Of a DNA stretch of 46,548 nt, positions 8,560 to 16,161 are shown one piece after another (position 1 is the stretch's first letter; each line of letters opens with the position of its first letter). Position numbers and translations under genes: made by a program. The notes under the pieces were generated by a model. The model saw only the letters and a list, made by a program, of their open reading frames with translations, did no database searches and was not told where the DNA came from. Source of the DNA: Bacteroidales bacterium (GTDB lineage Bacteria; Bacteroidota; Bacteroidia; Bacteroidales; UBA7960); assembly GCA_019429055.1 (NCBI GenBank), contig JAHYJP010000008.1:1-46548 (forward strand). Reading direction: 5' to 3'.

Positions 8560-9432
8560 ATGATCGAAACTAAAAGATTTCTCTATAAATCGGGTAATGG
8601 GCTGTCCGGGTTTAGTCCTTCTTTTTCTGAACATTATACTTCCAAAAAAGATACTCAGGAAGAATTTCAGGACCAGATAACTACTCTGCGAAAACTTCAG
8701 AGTATGCTTTATGCCCAGGGCAGCCATGGCATCCTTATTATTTTGCAGGCCATGGATGCCGGTGGAAAAGATGGGGTGATCAAACATGTAATGTCGGGTG
8801 TAAATCCTCAGGGATGCCAGGTTAAAAGCTTTAAAGCCCCCTCCAGTGCAGAGCTGGCGCATGATTTTATGTGGCGTTGTTTTAAAGCCATGCCCGAAAG
8901 AGGCAACATCGGAATATTTAACCGCTCATACTATGAAGAGGTGCTTATTGCCAAAATTCATCCCAGGCTGCTTGCCAATCAAAGCTTACCGTTTTATCAT
9001 AGTAAACTGCATAAGGATCCTGAATTCTGGAATACACGCTACAAGGATATTGTAAATATTGAGAAATATTTTGTACACAATGGCTATATGGTACTGAAGT
9101 TTTTTCTCAATGTTTCGCATGAAGAACAAAAACAGCGATTTCTCTCCCGAATAGAAAATGCAGCAAAAAACTGGAAATTTTTAATGAGCGATGTAGTTGA
9201 GCGGCAACACTGGCAAGAATACCAGCAGGCTTACAGCGATATGCTGGAAAATACTTCGCACGAACTTGCTCCCTGGTATGTAATACCTGCTGATAAAAAA
9301 TGGTATATGCGTTTGGTGATCAGTAAAATAATTGTTGATAAACTTAAGGGTCTGAATCTAAGCTATCCGGAAGTCAATGAGAAACATATGCAGGATATAA
9401 TTAAGGCAAGGGAAATTCTGAAGAACGAATAG
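8560..9432 (+). CDS. ppk2: Polyphosphate kinase 2 family (PPK2) nucleotide phosphotransferase
   Basis: A 290-residue protein of typical one-domain PPK2 length. The Walker A motif is AMDAGGKDG (about residues 64-72), followed by GVNPQGCQVKSFKAP, the HDFMWR segment and a Walker B/lid region NIGIFNRSYYEEVL. This arrangement is characteristic of PPK2 enzymes, which transfer phosphate between inorganic polyphosphate and nucleoside mono- or diphosphates in the cytosol. The subclass (AMP, ADP or both as acceptor) cannot be decided by eye. The start is ATG 33 bases after the AsmA-like gene, so co-transcription is possible. A 181-base gap with no recognisable gene or terminator follows. Confidence 0.9.
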   Translation: MIETKRFLYKSGNGLSGFSPSFSEHYTSKKDTQEEFQDQITTLRKLQSMLYAQGSHGILIILQAMDAGGKDGVIKHVMSGVNPQGCQVKSFKAPSSAELAHDFMWRCFKAMPERGNIGIFNRSYYEEVLIAKIHPRLLANQSLPFYHSKLHKDPEFWNTRYKDIVNIEKYFVHNGYMVLKFFLNVSHEEQKQRFLSRIENAAKNWKFLMSDVVERQHWQEYQQAYSDMLENTSHELAPWYVIPADKKWYMRLVISKIIVDKLKGLNLSYPEVNEKHMQDIIKAREILKNE

Positions 9433-9613
9433 GTTTATTCTTGTTTTAAAGGGAAGGACTCCATTAAGTTATAATATTGCATAAGTGAGTTCGTTAAAAC
9501 TTCATGAAGAATGATTTTCGCTTTATGTGGATTGATAGTAAAAATGAAGGCATGTTGTTTCAGAGGATTTTATTCGATTGCTGAGAAACCTGTCAATATA
9601 AAAATTTTTTACC

Positions 9614-11125
9614 TTGGATATTTATACTAAAAAGCAACGCTGGAAAATTTACCTGCTTGGATTTGCTGCTGCTATTGTTGGTCTTTCGCTTTATTACACC
9701 AATATTATTGTAAACAAAATTGCTGAGGATGAACTTCAGAAAGTTCGTATCTGGGCCGATGCTGTGCAAAACCGGGCCAATCTTGTTCTTGTAACGGAGC
9801 AGTTTTTTGAAGAAATGCGAACAGAAGACCGCAAAAGGGTGACCTTGTGGGCAGAAGCTACGCGCAGGTTCATTGAAGACGAAGGTGGCGATATTTCCTT
9901 CTATGCAAGGATAATTGTAGAAAATACCACTATCCCCGTTTTACTTGTCAACTCGCAGAATGTTATTGCTTCTCATCTGAATCTGACTGAAACCGGCGAC
10001 GATTCTGTTCAGCTGGAAGGTCAGCCTTTTGAAGGTGAGATCAGGGAGCAGTTTTCAGTTTACGAACCCATTCCCATTGCGTACGAAGGTCAGGTCGATT
10101 ACCTTTATTACCAGGATTCATGGCTTTTTACCAATATGCGAAAGGTAATGGACGATCTTATTGATTCATTTCTCAGTGAGGTGGTTATCAACTCTGCCAA
10201 TGTTCCTGTAATTATTACAGATAGTGCTAAAACCCGCATTATTGCTGCCGGAAATATTGGTAATGGCGATCTTGATGACAGCACTTATGTTCAGCAGACC
10301 ATCGATGCCATGGCAGACCGAAACCAGCCGTTGGTTATAGAACTTCCATTGCACGGTACCTGTCATGTTTTTTATACGCACTCTTTTCTGCTCACGCAAT
10401 TACGTTATTATCCGGTTGCACAGTTTCTGGCCATAGGAATTTTTCTCCTGGCAGCTTATATTCTTTTCAGTACTGCACGTAATGCAGAGCAGAATCAGGT
10501 TTGGGTAGGAATGTCCAAAGAAACAGCACACCAGCTGGGAACACCCATTTCATCATTGATTGCCTGGGTTGAATTGCTAAAAGGACAAGGTGTTGACGAA
10601 ACTACCATCAAAGAAATACAGAAAGATGTGGGGCGACTGGAAAATATTACCGAAAGGTTTTCTAAAATTGGTTCTGCTCCAAAACTTACTCCTTACCCCA
10701 TAGCAGATGCAGTAAAAGAAAGCATCGACTACATGAAAACACGCACTACAAAAAAGGTGAATTTTTTTCTGAATGACCATACTGAAGAAAACCCTGCTGT
10801 GCCCCTGAATCTGAATCTTTTTGGCTGGGTACTTGAAAACATTTGCAAAAATGCAGTGGATGCTATGTCGGGCAATGGTACAATAACAGTTGATATTTAT
10901 AAAAACACCCGAAAAGTTTATATTGATATTACCGATACAGGCAAAGGTATTCCCAAGGGTAAATTCAAGGATATATTCCAGCCCGGATATACCAGTAAAA
11001 AACGCGGATGGGGCCTGGGGCTTTCACTCAGCAGGCGCATCATCGAAAATTACCACCGGGGCAAAATCTTTGTAAAATCATCATCCCCCGAAGGCACTAC
11101 ATTCAGGATCGCTCTGAAAATTTAG
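9614..11125 (+). CDS. Membrane sensor histidine kinase, orphan, TTG start
   Basis: A 503-residue kinase. The start is TTG at 9614: an in-frame stop lies at 9599-9601, and the next Met is about 70 residues in, after the first membrane helix (about 11-30), so a later start would lose it. An extracytoplasmic sensor domain of about 230 residues follows, then a second membrane helix (about 265-287). The phospho-acceptor motif is SKETAHQLGTPISS with His306; HQLGTP instead of HELRTP is a variant common in Bacteroidetes. The ATPase domain shows the N box ENICKNAVDAM, G1 DTGKGIP, and the F/G2 boxes IFQPGYTSKKRGWGLGLSL. No response regulator is adjacent, so the partner and signal are unknown. Confidence 0.9.
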   Translation: MDIYTKKQRWKIYLLGFAAAIVGLSLYYTNIIVNKIAEDELQKVRIWADAVQNRANLVLVTEQFFEEMRTEDRKRVTLWAEATRRFIEDEGGDISFYARIIVENTTIPVLLVNSQNVIASHLNLTETGDDSVQLEGQPFEGEIREQFSVYEPIPIAYEGQVDYLYYQDSWLFTNMRKVMDDLIDSFLSEVVINSANVPVIITDSAKTRIIAAGNIGNGDLDDSTYVQQTIDAMADRNQPLVIELPLHGTCHVFYTHSFLLTQLRYYPVAQFLAIGIFLLAAYILFSTARNAEQNQVWVGMSKETAHQLGTPISSLIAWVELLKGQGVDETTIKEIQKDVGRLENITERFSKIGSAPKLTPYPIADAVKESIDYMKTRTTKKVNFFLNDHTEENPAVPLNLNLFGWVLENICKNAVDAMSGNGTITVDIYKNTRKVYIDITDTGKGIPKGKFKDIFQPGYTSKKRGWGLGLSLSRRIIENYHRGKIFVKSSSPEGTTFRIALKI

Positions 11126-11187
11126 ACGGCATCCTGCATTTGATCCCCGTAAGAACGGGATTTCAAAGCTTTGGTTCTCTCCATCTT

Positions 11188-11226
11188 ACATTTGACATTA
11201 CACATTTGACATCATACATTTGACAT
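11188..11226 (+). repeat. Three tandem 14-bp repeats carrying -7-like boxes
   Basis: ACATTTGACAT occurs at 11188-11198, 11202-11212 and 11216-11226, an exact 14-bp period with variable 3-base spacers. Copies 1 and 3 are preceded by T, giving TACATTTG. Confidence 0.85.
11191..11222 (+). promoter_or_regulatory. Predicted Bacteroidetes promoter built from the tandem repeat
   Basis: TTTG at 11191-11194 (inside repeat copy 1) and TACATTTG at 11215-11222 (copy 3) are 20 bases apart, matching the TTTG-N19-21-TAnnTTTG consensus. Transcription would begin about 45 bases before the first ATG of the envelope operon. A second -7-like box, TATTTTTG at 11252-11259, lies downstream without a matching -33 box. 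Confidence 0.6.
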
Positions 11227-11272
11227 AACCTCTCTGTCTCATTATTATTCTTATTTTTGTATCTGAAGTTAA

Positions 11273-12004
11273 ATGTATGTTATGAATATGTTTATGCGAA
11301 ACCACTTTCCACTGCCCACCATCGTTATTTTTCTGTTATTCATCCTGGTGTCATTTGATCAGATGTCGGTTGACAAAATCATGATGCATATGGAGAGCCA
11401 AAGTCTTCATGGGGGAAAAGTAGTAAAAATTGAAGCAGAACTGTTTTTTCAAGTGGTGGATGGCAGGATGATCACCCGTTATATTCAACCGGCTAATCAG
11501 GTAATGATTACCAATAATAAAGGCGAAGTTGCACTGTATAATGAAAAAGAAAAAACAGTTGTATACAGGCAGGGACATGAATACTCCACTGAAACCGGAT
11601 TGATACAGTTCTTTTTGCAGGGAAAGACCCTGGACCTGGGCTTATCTGGCTTTGGATTTCAGCAAATGAGTACCGAGTTTAAGGACAATCTTGTGATTAC
11701 TGAGTGGTTTCCGCCTTCATCATTGTATCATTTGTATAACAGAATAGAACTGGTACATGAAGATTTCATGCCCATTTTTGTTGCCTATTATGATGCCACC
11801 CGAAAACTTGCCAAGAAAGTATATTATTCAGATTTTCAATATTTTGGAGATGTGTATCTTCCGGGTCTGGTAACTGAATTCAATTACATTGGCAATGATT
11901 CTATTATTAACAGGATCAGATTTTCGGAAATAAAAGTAAATCACCAGGCTGTAAGCCCCTGGTTTAATTTTGAAATTCCTTCAGATGCAAAACTTCGCAA
12001 TTAA
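11273..12004 (+). CDS. LolA-like exported protein, first gene of envelope operon
   Basis: A protein of up to 243 residues. Several ATGs (11273, 11282, 11288, 11294) could start it; the one at 11294 gives a compact signal peptide beginning MRNHFPLPTIVIFLLFILVS. The mature part is a run of alternating strands (KIEAELFFQVVDGRMITRYIQP, then GEVALYNEKEKTVVYRQG, then KKVYYSDFQYFGDVYLPGLV), the pattern of LolA/LolB-type or outer-membrane lipoprotein-sorting proteins that cradle acyl chains. No lipobox Cys is visible, so it is probably a soluble periplasmic protein. Its 3' end overlaps the next gene by 20 bases. Fold assignment is by pattern only; true LolA activity is not shown. Confidence 0.6.
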   Translation: MYVMNMFMRNHFPLPTIVIFLLFILVSFDQMSVDKIMMHMESQSLHGGKVVKIEAELFFQVVDGRMITRYIQPANQVMITNNKGEVALYNEKEKTVVYRQGHEYSTETGLIQFFLQGKTLDLGLSGFGFQQMSTEFKDNLVITEWFPPSSLYHLYNRIELVHEDFMPIFVAYYDATRKLAKKVYYSDFQYFGDVYLPGLVTEFNYIGNDSIINRIRFSEIKVNHQAVSPWFNFEIPSDAKLRN

Positions 12005-12452
12005 AATTACAATACTTTTTTCTGTGATATTGATCTCAACTGACTTTTCAGAAGCTTCTCCGCCCAGATCAGATCTTGAATTGCTACAGCTAAAAGAAGT
12101 AGATGAAAATGCGCATATTCACAGCCATGACATCCGGTTTATGCGCAGCCGATCCGGCAATGTATTTATTCGTTATAACCCGGTAAGCTTTGTGTTTGGG
12201 GGTTTAATGTACACCTACCAGCGATTTGTTTCGCCCCAGTTGCCCTCCGAATGTTTATACGTTCATAACTGTTCAAATTTCAGCAAGGATTTGTTTTATG
12301 AATATGGTATTGTTAAAGGACTGTTTACCACATCCGACCGACTTTTGCGGTGCAATCGCCTGTCGGCCCTGGATATTCATCCATTAATGATAGACGAGAA
12401 AAGCGGTAAAGTAATGGAGTCAATTGATATTTACAAATCAGATGACAGATGA
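11985..12452 (+). CDS. Exported YidD-like protein
   Basis: About 155 residues from ATG 11985; an in-frame TTG at 11970 is less likely. The first 25 residues form a signal peptide or anchor. The middle (about residues 60-115) matches the YidD/DUF37 family: YQRFVSPQLPSECLYVHNCS, an LFYEYGIVKGL segment and RLLRCNR, including the three conserved cysteines and the terminal RC. Canonical YidD is about 70-85 residues and assists YidC-dependent membrane insertion at the cytoplasmic face. This version has an added signal, a linker of about 30 residues and a C-terminal extension of about 40 residues, so it may act on the periplasmic side. It overlaps both neighbours (20 and 4 bases), indicating translational coupling. 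Confidence 0.75.
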   Translation: MQNFAIKITILFSVILISTDFSEASPPRSDLELLQLKEVDENAHIHSHDIRFMRSRSGNVFIRYNPVSFVFGGLMYTYQRFVSPQLPSECLYVHNCSNFSKDLFYEYGIVKGLFTTSDRLLRCNRLSALDIHPLMIDEKSGKVMESIDIYKSDDR

Positions 12453-13321
12453 ACCTTGCCGGAAAGTGTATCTTTATATTTGCTGTTTTTAATCTGGTAT
12501 TCTCTTCTATGATTGCTGCGCAGGAGAATGTTTCCTACGAGTTAAGATTCATCAATCACATGCTTGGCAGGCAAAATTACAATGAAGCGCTTTTCCTGCT
12601 CGAAAACCTGCAACCCGAAACACTGGCTCAGAAGGATACCGTTAACTATCTGATCGGTTGGACACTCTATGGTCGAAAGGAACTTAATTCTTCGGCATTT
12701 TACCTTTCATTGGTAACTGAAGAAAGTCCGTGGTTTGAAAAGTCAAGGTTCTTTGCAGCTTACAATCACGCTTATCTGAGGGAAACCAATACATCACGTG
12801 AGCTACTTGGGATTTTCAACGGAAGATCCCCGGATCAGATTGATTTAATGAAGAATTTCCAGTTGGCTGGTATGGCTTTGCTGGACAGGAAATTGGATGA
12901 GTTTGAGCATCATGCTGAAAAATTCACTGGAAATTTCAGTATCACTGCATCTGAAGAAAGAAAATTAAATGAATATTATAACCGGATTTCTGAACAGCCA
13001 GCAAGATCGCCTTTTGTTGCAGGAATCATGTCGGCAGCAATTCCGGGTCTGGGGCGGATTTATGCAGGTAAAACTGCTGAAGGTATTTCCAGCTTTTTAT
13101 ATGTAGGTGCTCTGATTGCCACCTCATGGGATTTATATAACAGATTAGGCGGAAACAGTCCTTTCTTTATAATTTCGGCAAGCCTCTCAGGAGTTTTCTA
13201 TATCGGAAATATATGGGGGAGTGCTGTTTCTGTGAAAAGAGTTCAAAGAGAATTTAACTATGAAATGGATCAACGCATTCTGCTTGATATGCATATTCCT
13301 CTGCGTAAGCTTTTTCCCTGA
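12449..13321 (+). CDS. TPR-like protein with C-terminal membrane PGLG domain
   Basis: A 290-residue protein starting with a signal peptide (about residues 1-24). Residues 25-185 are helical, with TPR-like spacing (YNEALFLLENLQPE and similar). The last 100 residues hold two or three hydrophobic segments introduced by AAIPGLGRIYAGKTAEG, the proline/glycine turn typical of TM2/DUF5683-like membrane domains. The ATG overlaps the stop of the YidD-like gene (ATGA). It is a diverged paralogue of the next gene, which has the same architecture. The function is unknown; it probably scaffolds a complex in the envelope together with its operon partners. Confidence 0.7.
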   Translation: MNLAGKCIFIFAVFNLVFSSMIAAQENVSYELRFINHMLGRQNYNEALFLLENLQPETLAQKDTVNYLIGWTLYGRKELNSSAFYLSLVTEESPWFEKSRFFAAYNHAYLRETNTSRELLGIFNGRSPDQIDLMKNFQLAGMALLDRKLDEFEHHAEKFTGNFSITASEERKLNEYYNRISEQPARSPFVAGIMSAAIPGLGRIYAGKTAEGISSFLYVGALIATSWDLYNRLGGNSPFFIISASLSGVFYIGNIWGSAVSVKRVQREFNYEMDQRILLDMHIPLRKLFP

Positions 13322-14165
13322 TAAAGCTTATGCACAAAAAGACAGTAATGTGTTTCTTGAAGAGGGTCGCGACCTTTTCAGGCAGGGAAACTATTTTGAA
13401 GCAGGAATTGCATTTGAAAGAGCCTACTTCTTTACAACCGACAGCAGATTAAGGATGGAAGCTAATCTGGGAAGGGCACAGGCTCTTAAGCAAACAGGTG
13501 ATTTTCTGAAGGCCCGCAACGATTTGCAAAGAACCCTACATTTACGGCAATTTCCCGAACTTCATTTTCAGGTAATGTACGAACTGGCTTTGTGTGAATA
13601 CATGCTGGGGAACTATCCCAATGCGTCAGGTAGTTTAATGCAGCTTAAACATTTTTATCCCGAAGAGTATTTCTCAAATGAAATCCTTACCCTTCATGCG
13701 TTATCCGGAGTTATGGCCGAAGATTTTTCGCTGGCACAGGAAATAACACTTGAACTGATAATCCATAAGGGACATGAAGCAAATATAACAGATAGCCTTG
13801 TAAAACGAACAATGGTTTTGTTTTGCGAATGTGCAGCCCCTGTCCTGAAATCAGAAAAGACTGCAGCCCGATGGTCAACATTTGTGCCCGGAGCCGGTCA
13901 TTTATATGCAGGCTATCCCGGGAAAGGGTTGCTGAATGCCGGCTCCCAGCTGGTTTCCCTGGGTCTGGCAGCCTATATGGGATGGAATAATCTTTACATA
14001 AGCGGCTTTGTGGTGGGTTTGGGAATGTTTCAGTCCTTCTATTTTGGAGGGATCAGACAGGCTGCTTATCTTGCAGGACAAAGAAATCTGGAAGAAATGG
14101 CCGGCTATAAAGAAATACTGAAAGAATTTATTCTGAATTTGAATGAAAACCAGAAATTTTACTAG
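13260..14165 (+). CDS. TPR-like protein with C-terminal membrane PGAG domain (paralogue)
   Basis: A 301-residue protein. The signal peptide ends near ...DKAYAQ (about residue 26). TPR-like repeats follow (LFRQGNYFEAGIAFERAYFF, then ARALKQTGDF-type spacing), and at about residues 205-275 a membrane region begins FVPGAGHLYAGYPGKGLL, closely parallel to the PGLGRIYAGKTAEG motif of the preceding protein. The start lies 62 bases inside the preceding gene, an unusually long overlap. The signal peptide begins exactly at this ATG, which supports the start. Tandem duplication followed by divergence is inferred. The role is unknown. Confidence 0.7.
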   Translation: MKWINAFCLICIFLCVSFFPDKAYAQKDSNVFLEEGRDLFRQGNYFEAGIAFERAYFFTTDSRLRMEANLGRAQALKQTGDFLKARNDLQRTLHLRQFPELHFQVMYELALCEYMLGNYPNASGSLMQLKHFYPEEYFSNEILTLHALSGVMAEDFSLAQEITLELIIHKGHEANITDSLVKRTMVLFCECAAPVLKSEKTAARWSTFVPGAGHLYAGYPGKGLLNAGSQLVSLGLAAYMGWNNLYISGFVVGLGMFQSFYFGGIRQAAYLAGQRNLEEMAGYKEILKEFILNLNENQKFY

Positions 14166-15051
14166 TGCCTTTATTCCCAGAGGTTTGATCATGGGATTGA
14201 TCATCCTGATAAGGGTGTCAACCCTTAATGCATCAGGCCTTAATTCTCTTTCGCAGGAGGCAATTCTGGCCATTAACGATTTTCGGTTTCTTCATGCAGA
14301 TTCTTTGATTCAAACCCTGGAAAAAACTTTTCCTGATCATTATCTGCCTTACCTTACCAGGGCAAACTATTACTGGTGGAAAATCATTAGTGAAAATCCA
14401 GGACCTGATCAACAGCAACTTTATCTTAATAATTTAAATAACGCTGAAAATATCATCAGACAAATGGTGCATACCAGGGAGTATTACTATGCCGATGTTT
14501 TTCACTTTATTAATCTTTATGCGCTCAGAGCCCGGCTTGACTTGCTCAATGGAGAGTATACCAAAGCTATGCGGCACCTGAAAAACTGCGTGGACTATAT
14601 CGGGCTATCTCTTGGGAGAGAAGAATTTCATGAGAATTTCTATCTTACATCCGGTTTGTATAATTACATGACTGATTATGGCAGTAAAAGATACCCCTTT
14701 TTGCGATTGTATGCATTAATGTACCCCAGGGGAAATATGAATCTGGGATTAAGCCAGCTTGAAACAGCAGCCAGAAGCCAGAACCTGATTCTGCAAACCG
14801 AAGCCCACTATTTTCTCATGAAAATATTTCTTGAACTGGAGCAGGATCATCAAAAAGCATTGGATCATGCAAAGTGGTTAACAGAAAAATATCCCGGTAA
14901 TCTGATTTATCTTTATCATTATCATGAGTTACTTTCCTTAAACCATCAGGACGAAAAAGCAAATGCCATCAGAGAATTGTATTTTGAAAGGATTCAGAAC
15001 AACATACACCTGAGTCCCGGTCAGCGTATGTATCTCGAAGATTTGTTATAA
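14143..15051 (+). CDS. Exported TPR-like protein, last gene of envelope operon
   Basis: A 302-residue protein with an N-terminal hydrophobic segment (about residues 13-31), probably a signal peptide or anchor, followed by helical repeats rich in Tyr, Leu and Ala (IINDFRFLHADSL-like start, later KAMRHLKNCVDYI and KALDHAKWLTEKYPGN), consistent with degenerate TPRs. No C-terminal membrane domain is present, unlike the two preceding proteins. It overlaps the previous gene by 23 bases. I recognise no specific function. The operon context suggests a periplasmic or membrane-associated scaffold working with the LolA-like and YidD-like proteins. Confidence 0.65.
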   Translation: MKTRNFTSAFIPRGLIMGLIILIRVSTLNASGLNSLSQEAILAINDFRFLHADSLIQTLEKTFPDHYLPYLTRANYYWWKIISENPGPDQQQLYLNNLNNAENIIRQMVHTREYYYADVFHFINLYALRARLDLLNGEYTKAMRHLKNCVDYIGLSLGREEFHENFYLTSGLYNYMTDYGSKRYPFLRLYALMYPRGNMNLGLSQLETAARSQNLILQTEAHYFLMKIFLELEQDHQKALDHAKWLTEKYPGNLIYLYHYHELLSLNHQDEKANAIRELYFERIQNNIHLSPGQRMYLEDLL

Positions 15052-15083
15052 AAAAAGCCTCGTGCTGATAACACAAGGCTTTT
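15050..15083 (-). terminator. Terminator for the TM2 gene, shared convergent region
   Basis: A 12-bp stem (15053-15064 with 15072-15083) has one position that is C/A on the plus strand but a U-G wobble on the minus strand. The minus-strand transcript then ends in a run of seven U. It therefore works best for the minus-strand TM2 gene, but it sits right at the stop codon of the plus-strand operon and may stop that too. Confidence 0.8.
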
Positions 15084-15104
15084 GAGTGATTTACGAAAAA
15101 AGTC

Positions 15105-15521
15105 TTACCACATAAAGAATTTCGGATTATCGATATATTGACTTATATCATTATTTACAAGCCCTATCAATAGCATGATCCAGTCAATGGTTGCAACTAT
15201 ACCACATCCTCCAAGTGTAAGTATGTAGCCGATTATTGTGCCTGTAGAAGTTCCCAGATAAGCTCTGTGTATACCCAGGTAACCCAGGAACCAGCTTAAA
15301 AGAAAAGCCACCAGAGGATCTTTGTTACTTTCAAAAAACGCTTGGTTTTCATAACCCATATCTGCCAAAGGTGCCATGGGTTCCATGTGATTGAATTCAA
15401 CTACTTCTGCCCTGGCAAACATATCGTCAATGGCTGCATTGTCCAGGTGATAGGATGTGTGGGCATGTGTGGCAAACACTCCTATGAAAAGCATAATCAT
15501 TAACGTCAGAAATTTTTTCAT
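15105..15521 (-). CDS. TM2-domain membrane protein with signal peptide
   Basis: About 138 residues from the ATG at 15521; a TTG two codons upstream is less likely. A signal peptide (MKKFLTLMIMLFIGVFATHA) is followed by about 50 polar residues and a C-terminal TM2 domain: SWFLGYLGIHRAYLGTSTG, a short turn and the second helix DWIMLLIGL. TM2 domains are paired helices with a conserved Gly-His-Arg-phenyl turn, found in Bacteroidetes surface and inner-membrane proteins; no activity is known. It converges on the envelope operon and shares a terminator with it. A good promoter lies about 50 bases upstream. Confidence 0.85.
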   Translation of the reverse strand: MKKFLTLMIMLFIGVFATHAHTSYHLDNAAIDDMFARAEVVEFNHMEPMAPLADMGYENQAFFESNKDPLVAFLLSWFLGYLGIHRAYLGTSTGTIIGYILTLGGCGIVATIDWIMLLIGLVNNDISQYIDNPKFFMW

Positions 15522-15569
15522 ACGCAATAGTTTTTGTTGATTTAGTACTTATTAATTAAGAAATCTCTA

Positions 15570-15600
15570 CAAAAATAAAAAATAATATATCAATTACAAC
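15570..15600 (-). promoter_or_regulatory. Predicted promoter of the TM2 gene
   Basis: Read on the minus strand, GTTG (15600-15597) is followed after exactly 19 bases by TATTTTTG (15577-15570), close to TTTG-N19-TAnnTTTG. It lies about 50 bases upstream of the ATG. Confidence 0.6.
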
Positions 15601-15663
15601 TTAATTGTTGATAAAATGATGTTGTGATTATTAATTTATGTTTAATATTTGGATGTAATTGGG

Positions 15664-15703
15664 ATGCCCCTTCGTCGCCCGGCTGCCAGTTGGCAGGGGT
15701 GGC
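15664..15703. other. GC-rich patch with short palindrome in AT-rich intergenic DNA
   Basis: CTGCCA (15683-15688) and TGGCAG (15691-15696) form an inverted repeat inside a roughly 40-base GC-rich patch, between very AT-rich DNA and the end of yraN. No T-run follows on either strand. The role is unknown; it may be a repeat remnant or a weak terminator for yraN. Confidence 0.35.
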
Positions 15704-15716
15704 AATTTGTTGCTTC

Positions 15717-16079
15717 TTACAAAGTAGGATAAAAAGCATCTTCTATATGATGCACCTTATGTTGATCTCCCTTGATCAGAACAGAAATAATATCGAACCG
15801 CGTTTCAACATCCAGATTATTTAACTGGATGTAAATGTTTGCCGCTTTTATCAGGTTCTTTTGCTTTGCTTTGGTAACAAACTCTTCGGGTTCTCCGAAA
15901 TAATTGGTGCTGCGGGTTTTTACCTCGGCAATAACAAGGATGTCATCCTTTTGGGCTATGATATCCACCTCAAGTGAACCTTTTCTCCAGTTGGTTTCCA
16001 GTATTTTATACCCATTATTGCGAAGATACCCAACTGCCATATCTTCTCCCTTTTCTCCAAGTTCATGAAATTCAGCCAT
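15717..16079 (-). CDS. yraN: YraN/UPF0102 family endonuclease-like protein
   Basis: A 120-residue protein of the usual family length. It begins ELGEKGEDMAVGYLRNNGYK and continues with GSLEVDIIAQKDDILVIAEVKTR, the D-x(n)-E-x-K arrangement of restriction-endonuclease-like folds. UPF0102 proteins are widespread and cytosolic and are thought to be nucleases acting on DNA, but the substrate is not established. The neighbour pssA lies 82 bases upstream on the same strand, so the two may be co-transcribed. No SD is seen before the ATG. Confidence 0.88.
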   Translation of the reverse strand: MAEFHELGEKGEDMAVGYLRNNGYKILETNWRKGSLEVDIIAQKDDILVIAEVKTRSTNYFGEPEEFVTKAKQKNLIKAANIYIQLNNLDVETRFDIISVLIKGDQHKVHHIEDAFYPTL

Positions 16080-16161
16080 AATTCATTTAAATTGGTTCAA
16101 AACAAATATCTATTTCAGCATCCGGTTTATTGGCTGCCGGAAATCTTTCCGACCGGATATT

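Noticed and set aside
9433-9613. A hidden small gene in the gap after ppk2
   Set aside because: All frames are interrupted by stops and no promoter or terminator of good quality is visible; the gap simply precedes the kinase gene.
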